Counted from the stretch's first letter, positions 1-6,392 are shown. The stretch: 9,888 bases of DNA from Anaerolineae bacterium (GCA_030597485.1 JAUVRU010000040.1:1-9888); one strand, 5' to 3'. Numbers and translations: made by a program. The notes: generated by a model not told the origin, from the letters alone.

Positions 1-1454
1 ATGCAGCCATACGACACCCGCTGTCCCAGATAACCTTCCCACAACTTGACGCCGGTGGCCCGTTGGATAGGCAGGGCGTGGATGCCATTCTCCAGCGGTC
101 CTGACTGATAGATGCCCAGCCAATACGGCATGTCCAGGTTCCAGCTGCTGGCATAGGCCATTGCGACCTTGGACCGAACCGAGAAACTGCCCACAGCCGT
201 GTCCTTGCCCGGCTCGCCAGTGGACACGAACCAGTCCCACAGCAACGTGTCTCCCTCGTATACATACATGCGCTGCTCCGAAATGTCCACCACGATGCGC
301 TTCGGCCTGGGTTCGGGGGTGGGAGTGACGCTGGGCGTGGGAGTAGCAATTGGGGTCTGAGTGGCAGTCGCCGTCGGGATGGGGGTGGGCGTCGGCGGCA
401 GCAGCAGCCAGCTGACTTCCTCCAGCTTCTGTCGGGCCAACAGCCGCTCGGGGATCAAATCAACAGCCGACTGATACGACTCCTGAGCACCCGCCAGGTC
501 ACCCGCTTCCAGCCGGGCCGTTCCCAGATTGTAGTAAGCGCTGTGTAGCGTTTCGGTCACACCCAGGTAGCTGGGGTCTTCACGGTAGACCGGGGTGAGC
601 ACACGGATGGCGGCTTGCCAGTCACCGGCTTCATAGTGGCGCACGCCCCGCACCAGGGCATCGAGCATCCGCCGTTCCAGCGCTACAGATGGGGCATCGG
701 GTATTGACTTCAGCGACTCGTCCAGTGCTTCAAGAGCCTCTTGCAGGTTCCCCCCATCCCTTCGCGCCAGCGCCATCTGGTAGTACGCGCTGGCGGCATC
801 GTGATTCAAGGCCGTGTTGGACGCATCCAAAGCCCGCATTACCTGAAGAACGGCAATGACGTCCTCCCATTGCGAGTCGGCGATGGCCGCGTTGAGCTTC
901 GGCTGAAGCGCAACAGCTCGCTGCGCGTTGTGGGGCGTCGGTGTCGCCGCCAGCGACAGATCAGACTGCGCTGCACTCACCTTCACCCACACCATAAATG
1001 CCAACAGCGCCACCGCCACGATCATCGCCAATACCAGCAGGAGAGTCAACCACCGCCGACGCGTTCGTGGCTGCTTCTCCGCCGGGGTAATGCTGGGTGT
1101 GGTCACATCCTGCGTATCATCTTCACCCAAGTCACCAGGCAGCATCGCCCGGCTGGGAAGCGTGATATCGGTGTCCTCCGTGGGCCGGACCTGGGGGGAC
1201 TGGCGCTCTTCCAGCCATGCGCGGGCGCCCGGTAACCCGGGATGGTCTGGGTTCATTTGCTCCACGCGATTGAGCGCCACTTGTGCTTCCCGCGGATGTT
1301 CGGCCACGCCCGCCAGCCACAACCACGCCATCTCGTTGGAGGGATCAGCGTCAATCACCTGGCGTAGCAGCTGATGCGCTTCACCGCGATTGCCCGCCTG
1401 GGCCGCCCGTATGGCAGATCGCAACAGGCTCTGGACATTCTGTTCGCTCGTCAT
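1..1454 (-). CDS. Membrane-anchored TPR protein with C-terminal L,D-transpeptidase (YkuD) domain, 3' end cut by window edge
   Basis: The reading frame is open from 1454 to the left edge, giving 484 residues, and the stop lies outside the window. Residues 1-75 are TPR-like helical pairs. A basic stretch (KQPRTRRR, 127-134) precedes a single membrane helix at 135-157, which predicts a cytoplasmic N-terminus and an outer C-terminal part. TPR-type helices follow at about 170-350, then a Pro/Thr-rich spacer (353-384). A YkuD domain begins at RIVVDIS (386), with GIH (H459) and the signature SYGC ending at C484, the expected catalytic Cys. The family transfers peptide stems through a Cys acyl-enzyme to make 3-3 peptidoglycan links or attach proteins. 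ATG 1454 is preferred because GGAG (1464-1467) sits 9 nt upstream; an in-frame ATG at 1463 abuts that GGAG. The gene lies 67 bp behind the M23 peptidase gene and is probably co-transcribed with it. The domain call is strong; the exact substrate is unknown. Confidence 0.9.
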   Translation of the reverse strand, partial: MTSEQNVQSLLRSAIRAAQAGNRGEAHQLLRQVIDADPSNEMAWLWLAGVAEHPREAQVALNRVEQMNPDHPGLPGARAWLEERQSPQVRPTEDTDITLPSRAMLPGDLGEDDTQDVTTPSITPAEKQPRTRRRWLTLLLVLAMIVAVALLAFMVWVKVSAAQSDLSLAATPTPHNAQRAVALQPKLNAAIADSQWEDVIAVLQVMRALDASNTALNHDAASAYYQMALARRDGGNLQEALEALDESLKSIPDAPSVALERRMLDALVRGVRHYEAGDWQAAIRVLTPVYREDPSYLGVTETLHSAYYNLGTARLEAGDLAGAQESYQSAVDLIPERLLARQKLEEVSWLLLPPTPTPIPTATATQTPIATPTPSVTPTPEPRPKRIVVDISEQRMYVYEGDTLLWDWFVSTGEPGKDTAVGSFSVRSKVAMAYASSWNLDMPYWLGIYQSGPLENGIHALPIQRATGVKLWEGYLGQRVSYGC

Positions 1455-1521
1455 TTGCTCCATCTCCGTCTAGTTCGGGGTGAGCACCTTCGAGCAGCAC
1501 TGCACAGACAACAGCACGCTG

Positions 1522-2802
1522 CTAAGGAATTGCCATTTTGGTCCACTGGATGGGGTCCACCGCTATGCCGGCCACCCGTACTTCCCAATGCAGATGCGGG
1601 GCCGTCGACAGACCGGTGCCTCCCACGAAGCCAATCAGATCGCCGGTTTCCACCGTCTGTTCCGGCTGTACCAGGATCTGCGACTGATGCCAATAGCCGC
1701 TGTAGATACCCACGCCGTGGTCAATCAACGTGCTACCACCACGCACATCCAAGAACTCTGCGAACGCCACTCGACCGGCGGCCGGCGCGTAGATGGGTGA
1801 ACCCTCCGACTCGCCAAAGTCAACACCGGCGTGAAAGCTGCTAACCGGTCCCTCGTTGTAGGATCGGCGCGTGCCGAAATAGGAAGTGATGCGGTCGGTC
1901 GCTAGGGGCAGTGCAAACGGTCCCTCCCACAGTGGGCGGGGGCTCACCTGGCTCCACACGTCGGCCACACGCGCATACTCATCCCGGATCAGATCGGGAT
2001 CGAGCAGGTCTCCTTGATCAGGCGGCACTGAAATGTACTCCGTATCAAAAAGCCCGCTACCCACCGCCACATCCACGATAGCGGTCGCCTGTGTCTCATC
2101 ACTGCGGCTGGCGCGCAGGGTCAAGGAATAGACGCCGGTGGGTTGCAGGGCGTGAATGCCGACGAGCGCCCAGCCGCCCGTCCTATCGCCCACAAAACGG
2201 AAGGGGCGGCCATCAAACTCCCCCGACAGTGCGGCCGGTTCGTCCAGGTCCACTCGAACCACCAATGTCTGACCTTGAACGACGGGAGCCGGCGACAGTA
2301 GAACAGCGGCAAAGGGAGCGGGATAGGATGGTGGCAGGCCGGCCGGTGGAATGGTCAGCAACTGACCGACGGACAGCCAGTGGGGGTCAGTGATACCGTT
2401 GGCCAACATCACCTCGCTCACGGTCAACCCGAACTGGGTGGCGATAGCGAACAGCGTATCGCCCGGCTGCACCACGTAGACCTGGGAGAATTCCTGCGAA
2501 CCGCTGGCCGTCTCATTTTCACCTGGGGTGATGCCCGGCTCATCTGGAGAGGATGCGATCGGGATGACCAACTGCTGGCCGGTGAGGATAAGATCGGCAT
2601 CAGTCAGGCCATTGGCAACCAACATGTCATCCACTGTCACGCCGAAACGCCAGGCAATGGACGAGAGCGTGTCACCTGCCTGTACCACGTAAACCTCAGC
2701 TGTCTGGGTTGGGGGCGCTGCCGCCGCCGGCGCTGCTGGTGCCAGAGCCGCAGTCACCGCCAGCAATCCAACAAGCAGAACAATGATCAGCCGCTTTTCC
2801 AT
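1522..2802 (-). CDS. Secreted LysM-LysM-M23 family peptidoglycan endopeptidase
   Basis: This is a 426-residue exported protein. It has a signal peptide (KR, a hydrophobic core at about 5-21, then an Ala/Pro-rich stretch to about 30). Two LysM repeats follow at about 37-81 and 108-152, each opening VYVVQ(A/P)GDTL and ending in a VIP/TIP motif. A beta-rich, Ig-like middle region spans about 165-248, and an M23 (LytM) domain about 301-421. The zinc ligands are visible as H324 and D328 (HAGVD) and H405 of HLH (403-405); H372 in GYWHQ is the second active-site His. All key residues are present, so it is probably an active hydrolase of peptidoglycan peptide bridges outside the membrane, with LysM holding it on glycan. 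The start is ATG 2802, because GGAGG lies 5 nt upstream; a TTG twelve bases further up overlaps that site. It is the first gene of a likely two-gene operon with the L,D-transpeptidase. No lipobox is seen. Confidence 0.93.
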   Translation of the reverse strand: MEKRLIIVLLVGLLAVTAALAPAAPAAAAPPTQTAEVYVVQAGDTLSSIAWRFGVTVDDMLVANGLTDADLILTGQQLVIPIASSPDEPGITPGENETASGSQEFSQVYVVQPGDTLFAIATQFGLTVSEVMLANGITDPHWLSVGQLLTIPPAGLPPSYPAPFAAVLLSPAPVVQGQTLVVRVDLDEPAALSGEFDGRPFRFVGDRTGGWALVGIHALQPTGVYSLTLRASRSDETQATAIVDVAVGSGLFDTEYISVPPDQGDLLDPDLIRDEYARVADVWSQVSPRPLWEGPFALPLATDRITSYFGTRRSYNEGPVSSFHAGVDFGESEGSPIYAPAAGRVAFAEFLDVRGGSTLIDHGVGIYSGYWHQSQILVQPEQTVETGDLIGFVGGTGLSTAPHLHWEVRVAGIAVDPIQWTKMAIP

Positions 2803-2806
2803 AGCT

Positions 2807-2812
2807 ACCTCC
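2807..2812 (-). promoter_or_regulatory. Ribosome binding site fixing the start of the LysM-M23 gene
   Basis: Read on the minus strand this is GGAGGT, with GGAGG 5 nt before ATG 2802. It rules out the in-frame TTG at 2814, which overlaps the site and would add only four residues. Confidence 0.8.
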
Positions 2813-2885
2813 AAAACTGATGGGCCATTGCGCTATGGCTTCTCACAGGCTACCCGATAGCACCTCGCGGGCGTCGGATGCCGGC

Positions 2886-2996
2886 ACGTATCCACAACGT
2901 ATCCCACTTGTCCACAAGAGGCGCACGTATTCCCGAAATACCCGACTTATCCACAGAACACCGCACTTATCCACAGGAAACAGCCACTTATCCACA
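2886..2996 (+). other. Array of DnaA-box-like 9-mers (possible oriC or DnaA control/titration site)
   Basis: Perfect TTATCCACA occurs at 2947-2955, 2967-2975 and 2988-2996. One-mismatch forms are GTATCCACA (2888-2896) and TTGTCCACA (2908-2916). Decayed relatives are GTATCCCAC (2899-2907) and GTATTCCCG (2927-2935). All seven are in the same orientation and each is preceded by AC. TTATCCACA is the established high-affinity DnaA box. A GC-rich stretch (2997-3030) and an AT-rich block (3031-3050) follow. Genes on both sides diverge from the array, as expected around an origin. Against oriC: no dnaA, dnaN or other replication gene is visible, and the AT-rich block is also the -10 of the minus-strand promoter. 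The array would lie in the leader of the LysM-M23 transcript, so a role in DnaA-dependent control is possible. Confidence 0.7.
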
Positions 2997-3029
2997 GACT
3001 GCCGCTGCCAGGGCTAACTCCAAAGGGCC

Positions 3030-3052
3030 GGTTGTTTACATATTATACAACC
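3030..3052. repeat. Operator-like inverted repeat over the minus-strand -10
   Basis: GGTTGT (3030-3035) and ACAACC (3047-3052) form 6-bp arms separated by 11 bp, a 23-bp span typical in size of a dimeric repressor site. It covers the -10 and the expected start of transcription of the LysM-M23 promoter. No regulator gene is adjacent, so the function is inferred. Confidence 0.4.
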
Positions 3053-3070
3053 TGAATCGCTTTCGGTCAA
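3042..3070 (-). promoter_or_regulatory. Sigma-70-type promoter for the LysM-M23 / L,D-transpeptidase genes
   Basis: On the minus strand there is TTGACC (3065-3070), a 17-bp spacer and a perfect TATAAT (3042-3047). Transcription would start near 3035, giving a leader of about 230 nt to ATG 2802. That leader runs through the whole DnaA-box array. Confidence 0.7.
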
Positions 3071-3095
3071 CCTGTTCTCCCGCCCCCACATCCCC

Positions 3096-3124
3096 TTGAC
3101 AGCGCTCCGCCTTGGGTGTACAAT
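3096..3124 (+). promoter_or_regulatory. Sigma-70-type promoter for the YqhQ/DUF1385 gene
   Basis: A perfect TTGACA (3096-3101), a 17-bp spacer and TACAAT (3119-3124) are seen. Start of transcription is expected near 3131, leaving a leader of about 25 nt before the GTG at 3157. Its -35 lies only 25 bp from the -35 of the divergent minus promoter, so the two polymerases face away from each other at close range. Confidence 0.8.
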
Positions 3125-3156
3125 CCTGGGCAACTTGACGCAACACGAGGTCCGAA

Positions 3157-4098
3157 GTGAGTAAGTCGTTCAATTATGGGGGCCAGGCCATCATCGAGGG
3201 CGTGATGATGCGGGGTGCGAAGAAGATGTGCCTCGCCGTCCGCGAACCGGACGGAGACGTCGTCGTTCACTGTGAGGATCTCAACCCACACATCTACGAC
3301 GGTCCGATTGCCAGGATTCCCTTCCTGCGAGGTTTGACGATGCTCTGGGATGCGCTGGGGCTGGGCATCCGGGCTCTCATGTTTTCGGCCGATGTGTCCC
3401 TTGGCGAGGAAGATGTCCAGTTCTCTGGCCCGGTTGCCTGGGGAACCGTTGGGCTGTCGCTGGTGATAGGGGTGGGTATCTTCTTCGTTGGACCACTTCT
3501 GATCGTCGGCTTCGTGGATCGGTGGATCGCGTCTCACTTCCTCAGCAATCTTCTGGAAGGGTTCATCCGGCTGGCGTTCTTCCTGGCCTACGTGTGGGCC
3601 ATCGGTTTCATTCCCGACATTCGGCGGGTTTTTGGCTATCATGGAGCCGAGCATAAGACGATCAACGCATATGAGGCCGGCGACGAACTGACGGTCGAGT
3701 CGGTGGAGCGACGCAGTATTGCCCACGTGCGCTGCGGCACGGCCTTTCTGCTGCAAGTGGTCATCATCTCCATCCTGGTGTTTGCCGTGTTGGGTCGGCC
3801 GCCGATGCTGCTGCGCATTACCTCGCGCATCCTGTTGATTTCCGTGATTGCCGGCTTGGCCTACGAGCTGCTGAAATTCACCGCTGCTCACCAGGATCGC
3901 TGGATAATTCGCATGATGATTACGCCTGGTCTGTGGCTGCAGCGCCTGACCACCCGCCAGCCAGATCGTCCGATGCTGGAAGTTGGCATTGCCGCGCTGC
4001 AGCGTCTGCTGATCGAGGCAGAGATCGTGACCGTAGAGGAACAGCCGGCCAGCGGCTTGGCCGTGTCTGCCACCTCAACGGCCGCAGCCGAACCATGA
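3157..4098 (+). CDS. YqhQ-like DUF1385 membrane protein
   Basis: This 313-residue protein matches the DUF1385 (YqhQ of Bacillus) family by its N-terminal signature GGQAIIEGVMMRG (8-20) and central block GYHGAEHKTINAYE (160-173), followed by HVRCGTAFL (190-198). Hydrophobic segments lie at about 93-119, 133-153, 196-213 and 221-240, so it is a polytopic inner-membrane protein. The H-G-A-E-H group and H190/C193 are conserved-looking polar residues next to membrane segments and could bind metal, but that is inference; I know of no firmly established biochemical role for the family. The C-terminal 20 residues are Ala/Ser/Thr-rich and probably disordered. The start is GTG 3157, with GAGG (3147-3150) 6 nt upstream and a near-consensus promoter at the expected distance. 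It is first in a plus-strand run leading to pckA, though the 600-bp gap before pckA argues against tight co-transcription. Confidence 0.9.
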   Translation: MSKSFNYGGQAIIEGVMMRGAKKMCLAVREPDGDVVVHCEDLNPHIYDGPIARIPFLRGLTMLWDALGLGIRALMFSADVSLGEEDVQFSGPVAWGTVGLSLVIGVGIFFVGPLLIVGFVDRWIASHFLSNLLEGFIRLAFFLAYVWAIGFIPDIRRVFGYHGAEHKTINAYEAGDELTVESVERRSIAHVRCGTAFLLQVVIISILVFAVLGRPPMLLRITSRILLISVIAGLAYELLKFTAAHQDRWIIRMMITPGLWLQRLTTRQPDRPMLEVGIAALQRLLIEAEIVTVEEQPASGLAVSATSTAAAEP

Positions 4099-4159
4099 TT
4101 CACCTCATGGGGAAATGAATCAGACGTCATTCAAGTCCCCTGGAGACTCCGCGCAGGGG
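4096..4159 (+). terminator. Two weak hairpins after the DUF1385 gene (possible terminator)
   Basis: TGATTCA (4096-4102) pairs with TGAATCA (4116-4122), a 7-bp stem with a 13-nt loop that includes the stop codon. CCCCTG (4137-4142) pairs with CAGGGG (4154-4159), a 6-bp stem followed only by TTT. Neither has a proper U-run, so termination here would be weak or leaky. Confidence 0.3.
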
Positions 4160-4172
4160 TTTGGCCTATCTG

Positions 4173-4415
4173 ATGTCTGAGTTGATTGGCAAATGGTATG
4201 ACGCTCAGCGGTCATTTGTTTGCCGGCACCATTTCGACCTGGTCAGGACGCTCGATGTGATGCCTTGCGACTATCGCTATTTCCGAGAGGATGAGAACCC
4301 GCTGGACAAGCTGGTGGAGGCGGCATCTATGCGGGAGGAGATGGAAGGGCAAATGCGAGAGGTTTGTACCGCTCAGCATATGAGGAGGCGCTGGTCACGT
4401 CAGAGCGGGCCATAA
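4173..4415 (+). CDS. Small hypothetical protein, 80 residues
   Basis: I do not recognise a family. From ATG 4173 the product is 80 residues, charged and soluble-looking. An acidic, helix-prone stretch lies at about 46-64 (DENPLDKLVEAA onward) and an Arg-rich tail at the end. Codon choice between about 4215 and 4350 is GC-ending and looks coding. Against it, initiation is poor: AGGGG (4155-4159) is 13 nt from ATG 4173 and almost touches an alternative TTG at 4161. It could be a genuine small gene, the remnant of a longer one, or chance. It sits between the DUF1385 gene and pckA on the same strand. Confidence 0.4.
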   Translation: MSELIGKWYDAQRSFVCRHHFDLVRTLDVMPCDYRYFREDENPLDKLVEAASMREEMEGQMREVCTAQHMRRRWSRQSGP

Positions 4416-4706
4416 CATAGATTCGCGACAAGACCGGACCACGAGCGAAGTCAGCAGGCCAGACGTTGCACGCTGCTTGGCTAGAGGGAAGGGCTCGGTC
4501 TTTCGCACAGGCTTCAAGCAGCGGTTTGGTGTGTTGGCAGCCGATGGGGGCGTGGGGTACACCCGGTTTTTTGCAAGGGGCGAACTCCCACGCCCTGTCA
4601 TTTGACCGTCCGGGAGCCGGGATTTGGCAAGGCCGCCTGCGAGCAATGGCCCTCTTCTGTCGTTTCAGCCACATACGATTGCCATTACGTGACGAGGAGA
4701 CTAGAC
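4416..4706 (+). other. Gene-free leader/intergenic stretch before pckA with a 9-bp inverted repeat
   Basis: No gene with credible coding character is seen here on either strand. GGGCGTGGG (4548-4556) pairs perfectly with CCCACGCCC (4587-4595), extendable by two G-T wobbles, around a 30-nt loop containing a run of six T (4567-4572). I find no convincing -35/-10 pair for pckA, so its promoter is either atypical or hidden in this stretch. The structure does not match any riboswitch consensus I can recall. It may be a leader hairpin or a copy of an interspersed palindromic element. Confidence 0.4.
4694..4699 (+). promoter_or_regulatory. Ribosome binding site fixing the pckA start
   Basis: GAGGAG lies 7 nt before ATG 4707. 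It decides against longer in-frame starts upstream (the reading frame is open back to about 4602), which lack such a site and would add residues absent from the family. Confidence 0.8.
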
Positions 4707-6311
4707 ATGAAAAAACACGATGGGCTGCGCAGTTACTACGGATTGGAAAACCACGGGATTACCAACGTTGGCGAGGTCTATTGGAATCTCCGCACCGCTG
4801 CTCTCTACGAAGAAGCAGTACGGCGACAGGAAGGCGTGGTAGCCCACGGGGGGCCGTTTGTGGTGCGCACCGGAGAACACACCGGGCGCTCGCCCAATGC
4901 CAAATTTGTGGTGCGTGAACCTTCCAGTGAGGACCGTATTTGGTGGAGCAAGGTCAATCCCCCGTTCGACCCTGATAGGTTTGACCAGCTCTATACCCGA
5001 TTGATGGGCCATCTGGAGGGCCAGGACCTGTTCGTGCAAGATTGTTTCGCCGGCGCCGATCCGGAACACCGGGTCCCCATCCGCATGATCACCGAGACAG
5101 CCTGGTCCAACATCTTGTCTCGGAACCAGTTCATCCAGGTGCCGCCGGAGCAGCAGGCAGACTTCGTGCCCGAGTATACGCTCATCTGCGCGCCGACCTT
5201 TCCCGCCATCCCCGAGATCGATGGCACCAACTCGGATGTGTGCATCATCGTGCACTTCGGAAAAAAACTGGTCGTGGTCGGCACCAGCAGCTACGGTGGT
5301 GAGATCAAGAAGTCGATCTTCACGGTCCTCAACTACGTGCTACCCCAGCAGGGCGTTCTATCCATGCACTGCTCGGCCAACGTGGGCCATGGCGGCGACG
5401 TGGCCATTTTCTTTGGCCTGAGTGGTACCGGCAAGACCTCTCTGTCGGCGGATCCTCACCGCTATCTGATCGGAGACGACCAACATGGCTGGTCCGATCA
5501 CGGTGTGTTCAACTTCGAGGGCGGATGCTACGCCAAGGTAATTCGCCTGTCGCCGGAAGCTGAGCCCCAGATTTACCAGACAACCCAGCAATTCGGCACC
5601 ATCCTGGAGAACGTGGTCATTGATCCGGTGACCCGTCGCGTTGACTTGGATGACGCCTCCATCACCGAGAACACACGGGCTACTTATCCGCTGACCCACA
5701 TTCCGAACCACGTCGCGTCTGGCATGGCTGGGCACCCCGACAACATCGTTTTCCTGACCGCCGACGCCTTCGGAGTGATGCCTCCCATTGCCAAATTGAC
5801 ACCTCACCAGGCCATGTATCATTTCCTGTCTGGCTATACTGCCAAACTGGCTGGCACGGAAAAAGGCGTGGCAGAGCCACAGGCGACCTTCAGCACCTGT
5901 TTCGGCGCACCATTCCTGGCTCTGCACCCAACCGTCTACGCACACATGCTGGGCGACAAGATAGAAAGGCACCATGTTCAATGCTGGCTGGTGAACACGG
6001 GATGGACCGGTGGCCCGCACGGCATTGGGCATCGCATAGAGATCGAACACACCCGTGCCATGGTCGAGGCTGCGCTGAATGGCAATCTGGAGGACGTCAG
6101 CTTTGAGCCCGACCCGGTTTTTGGCGTGTTGGTGCCGTCCGCGTGCCGTGATGTCCCCAGCCAGGTACTGAAACCGCGCGACACCTGGCCCGATCAGGCC
6201 GCTTACGACGAGCAGGCGCGCAAGCTGGCTCGCATGTTCATCGAGAATTTCGAGGAATTCGCCGACATGGCCACCGAGGACGTGCGCGCCGCTGGCCCCA
6301 GGGTGGGCTGA
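4707..6311 (+). CDS. pckA: Phosphoenolpyruvate carboxykinase (ATP)
   Basis: The 534-residue product is of normal length for ATP-dependent PEP carboxykinase (EC 4.1.1.49), which converts oxaloacetate and ATP to PEP, CO2 and ADP in the cytoplasm, the entry step of gluconeogenesis. Family landmarks appear in order. RTGEHTGRSP (54-63) is the oxaloacetate/PEP-binding Arg region. GGEIKKSIF (197-205) carries the active-site Lys pair. MHCSANVG (220-227) carries the metal-ligand His221. The P-loop is GLSGTGKTSL (237-246), the kinase-2 segment IGDDQHGW (255-262) and the substrate Arg is in ENTRATYPL (R324). The kinase-2 acidic pair D257-D258 is intact; the next residue is Gln where DDEH is usual, a mild change not expected to inactivate. 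The start at ATG 4707 follows from GAGGAG 7 nt upstream. A strong terminator 43 bp after the stop ends the transcript. The G-S-G-T-G-K-T P-loop type and length distinguish it from the longer GTP-dependent class. Confidence 0.97.
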   Translation: MKKHDGLRSYYGLENHGITNVGEVYWNLRTAALYEEAVRRQEGVVAHGGPFVVRTGEHTGRSPNAKFVVREPSSEDRIWWSKVNPPFDPDRFDQLYTRLMGHLEGQDLFVQDCFAGADPEHRVPIRMITETAWSNILSRNQFIQVPPEQQADFVPEYTLICAPTFPAIPEIDGTNSDVCIIVHFGKKLVVVGTSSYGGEIKKSIFTVLNYVLPQQGVLSMHCSANVGHGGDVAIFFGLSGTGKTSLSADPHRYLIGDDQHGWSDHGVFNFEGGCYAKVIRLSPEAEPQIYQTTQQFGTILENVVIDPVTRRVDLDDASITENTRATYPLTHIPNHVASGMAGHPDNIVFLTADAFGVMPPIAKLTPHQAMYHFLSGYTAKLAGTEKGVAEPQATFSTCFGAPFLALHPTVYAHMLGDKIERHHVQCWLVNTGWTGGPHGIGHRIEIEHTRAMVEAALNGNLEDVSFEPDPVFGVLVPSACRDVPSQVLKPRDTWPDQAAYDEQARKLARMFIENFEEFADMATEDVRAAGPRVG

Positions 6312-6353
6312 CGCGCTTCCCGGGTGCACGCGGGCACTGATCCGGTTCCCCCG

Positions 6354-6392
6354 ACTTCCGAGGTCCCACGGACCTCGGAAGTTTTGTCTTGT
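6354..6392 (+). terminator. Rho-independent terminator of pckA
   Basis: ACTTCCGAGGTCC (6354-6366) pairs without mismatch with 6370-6382 around a CAC loop, a 13-bp stem followed by TTTGTCTTGT. The T-rich tail is only on the plus-strand side, so it works for pckA. It also insulates the next gene, whose promoter begins 17 bp further on. Confidence 0.9.

Noticed and set aside
741..1374. Plus-strand open frames opposite the TPR/L,D-transpeptidase gene
   Set aside because: Arg/His/Ser-rich, low-complexity translations typical of antisense frames. The minus strand here encodes a continuous protein with clear domains.
2803..2814. TTG start at 2814 for the LysM-M23 gene
   Set aside because: It overlaps the GGAGG ribosome site, whereas ATG 2802 is at ideal spacing and begins a normal signal peptide.
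2886..2996. CRISPR-like short direct repeats
   Set aside because: The repeat unit is 9-11 bp with linkers of about 10 bp, far below CRISPR size. The repeated core is the DnaA box and no cas gene is near.
3067..3891. Minus-strand frame of 274 codons opposite the DUF1385 gene
   Set aside because: Its His/Gln/Arg-rich composition is that of an antisense frame, and it overlaps the conserved DUF1385 coding region and its promoter.
4327..4674. Minus-strand frame of 115 codons before pckA
   Set aside because: No start signal, no family resemblance, Cys/Pro/Arg-rich composition, and it overlaps the inverted repeat. Treated as non-coding.
4602..4706. N-terminal extension of pckA to about 4602
   Set aside because: The extra 35 residues do not resemble the family, and GAGGAG with ATG 4707 gives a normal-length enzyme.
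4416..4706. Riboswitch, T-box or known structural RNA in the pckA leader
   Set aside because: None of the conserved cores I can recall (T-box, cyclic-di-GMP, glycine, fluoride) is present; only a simple inverted repeat is seen.
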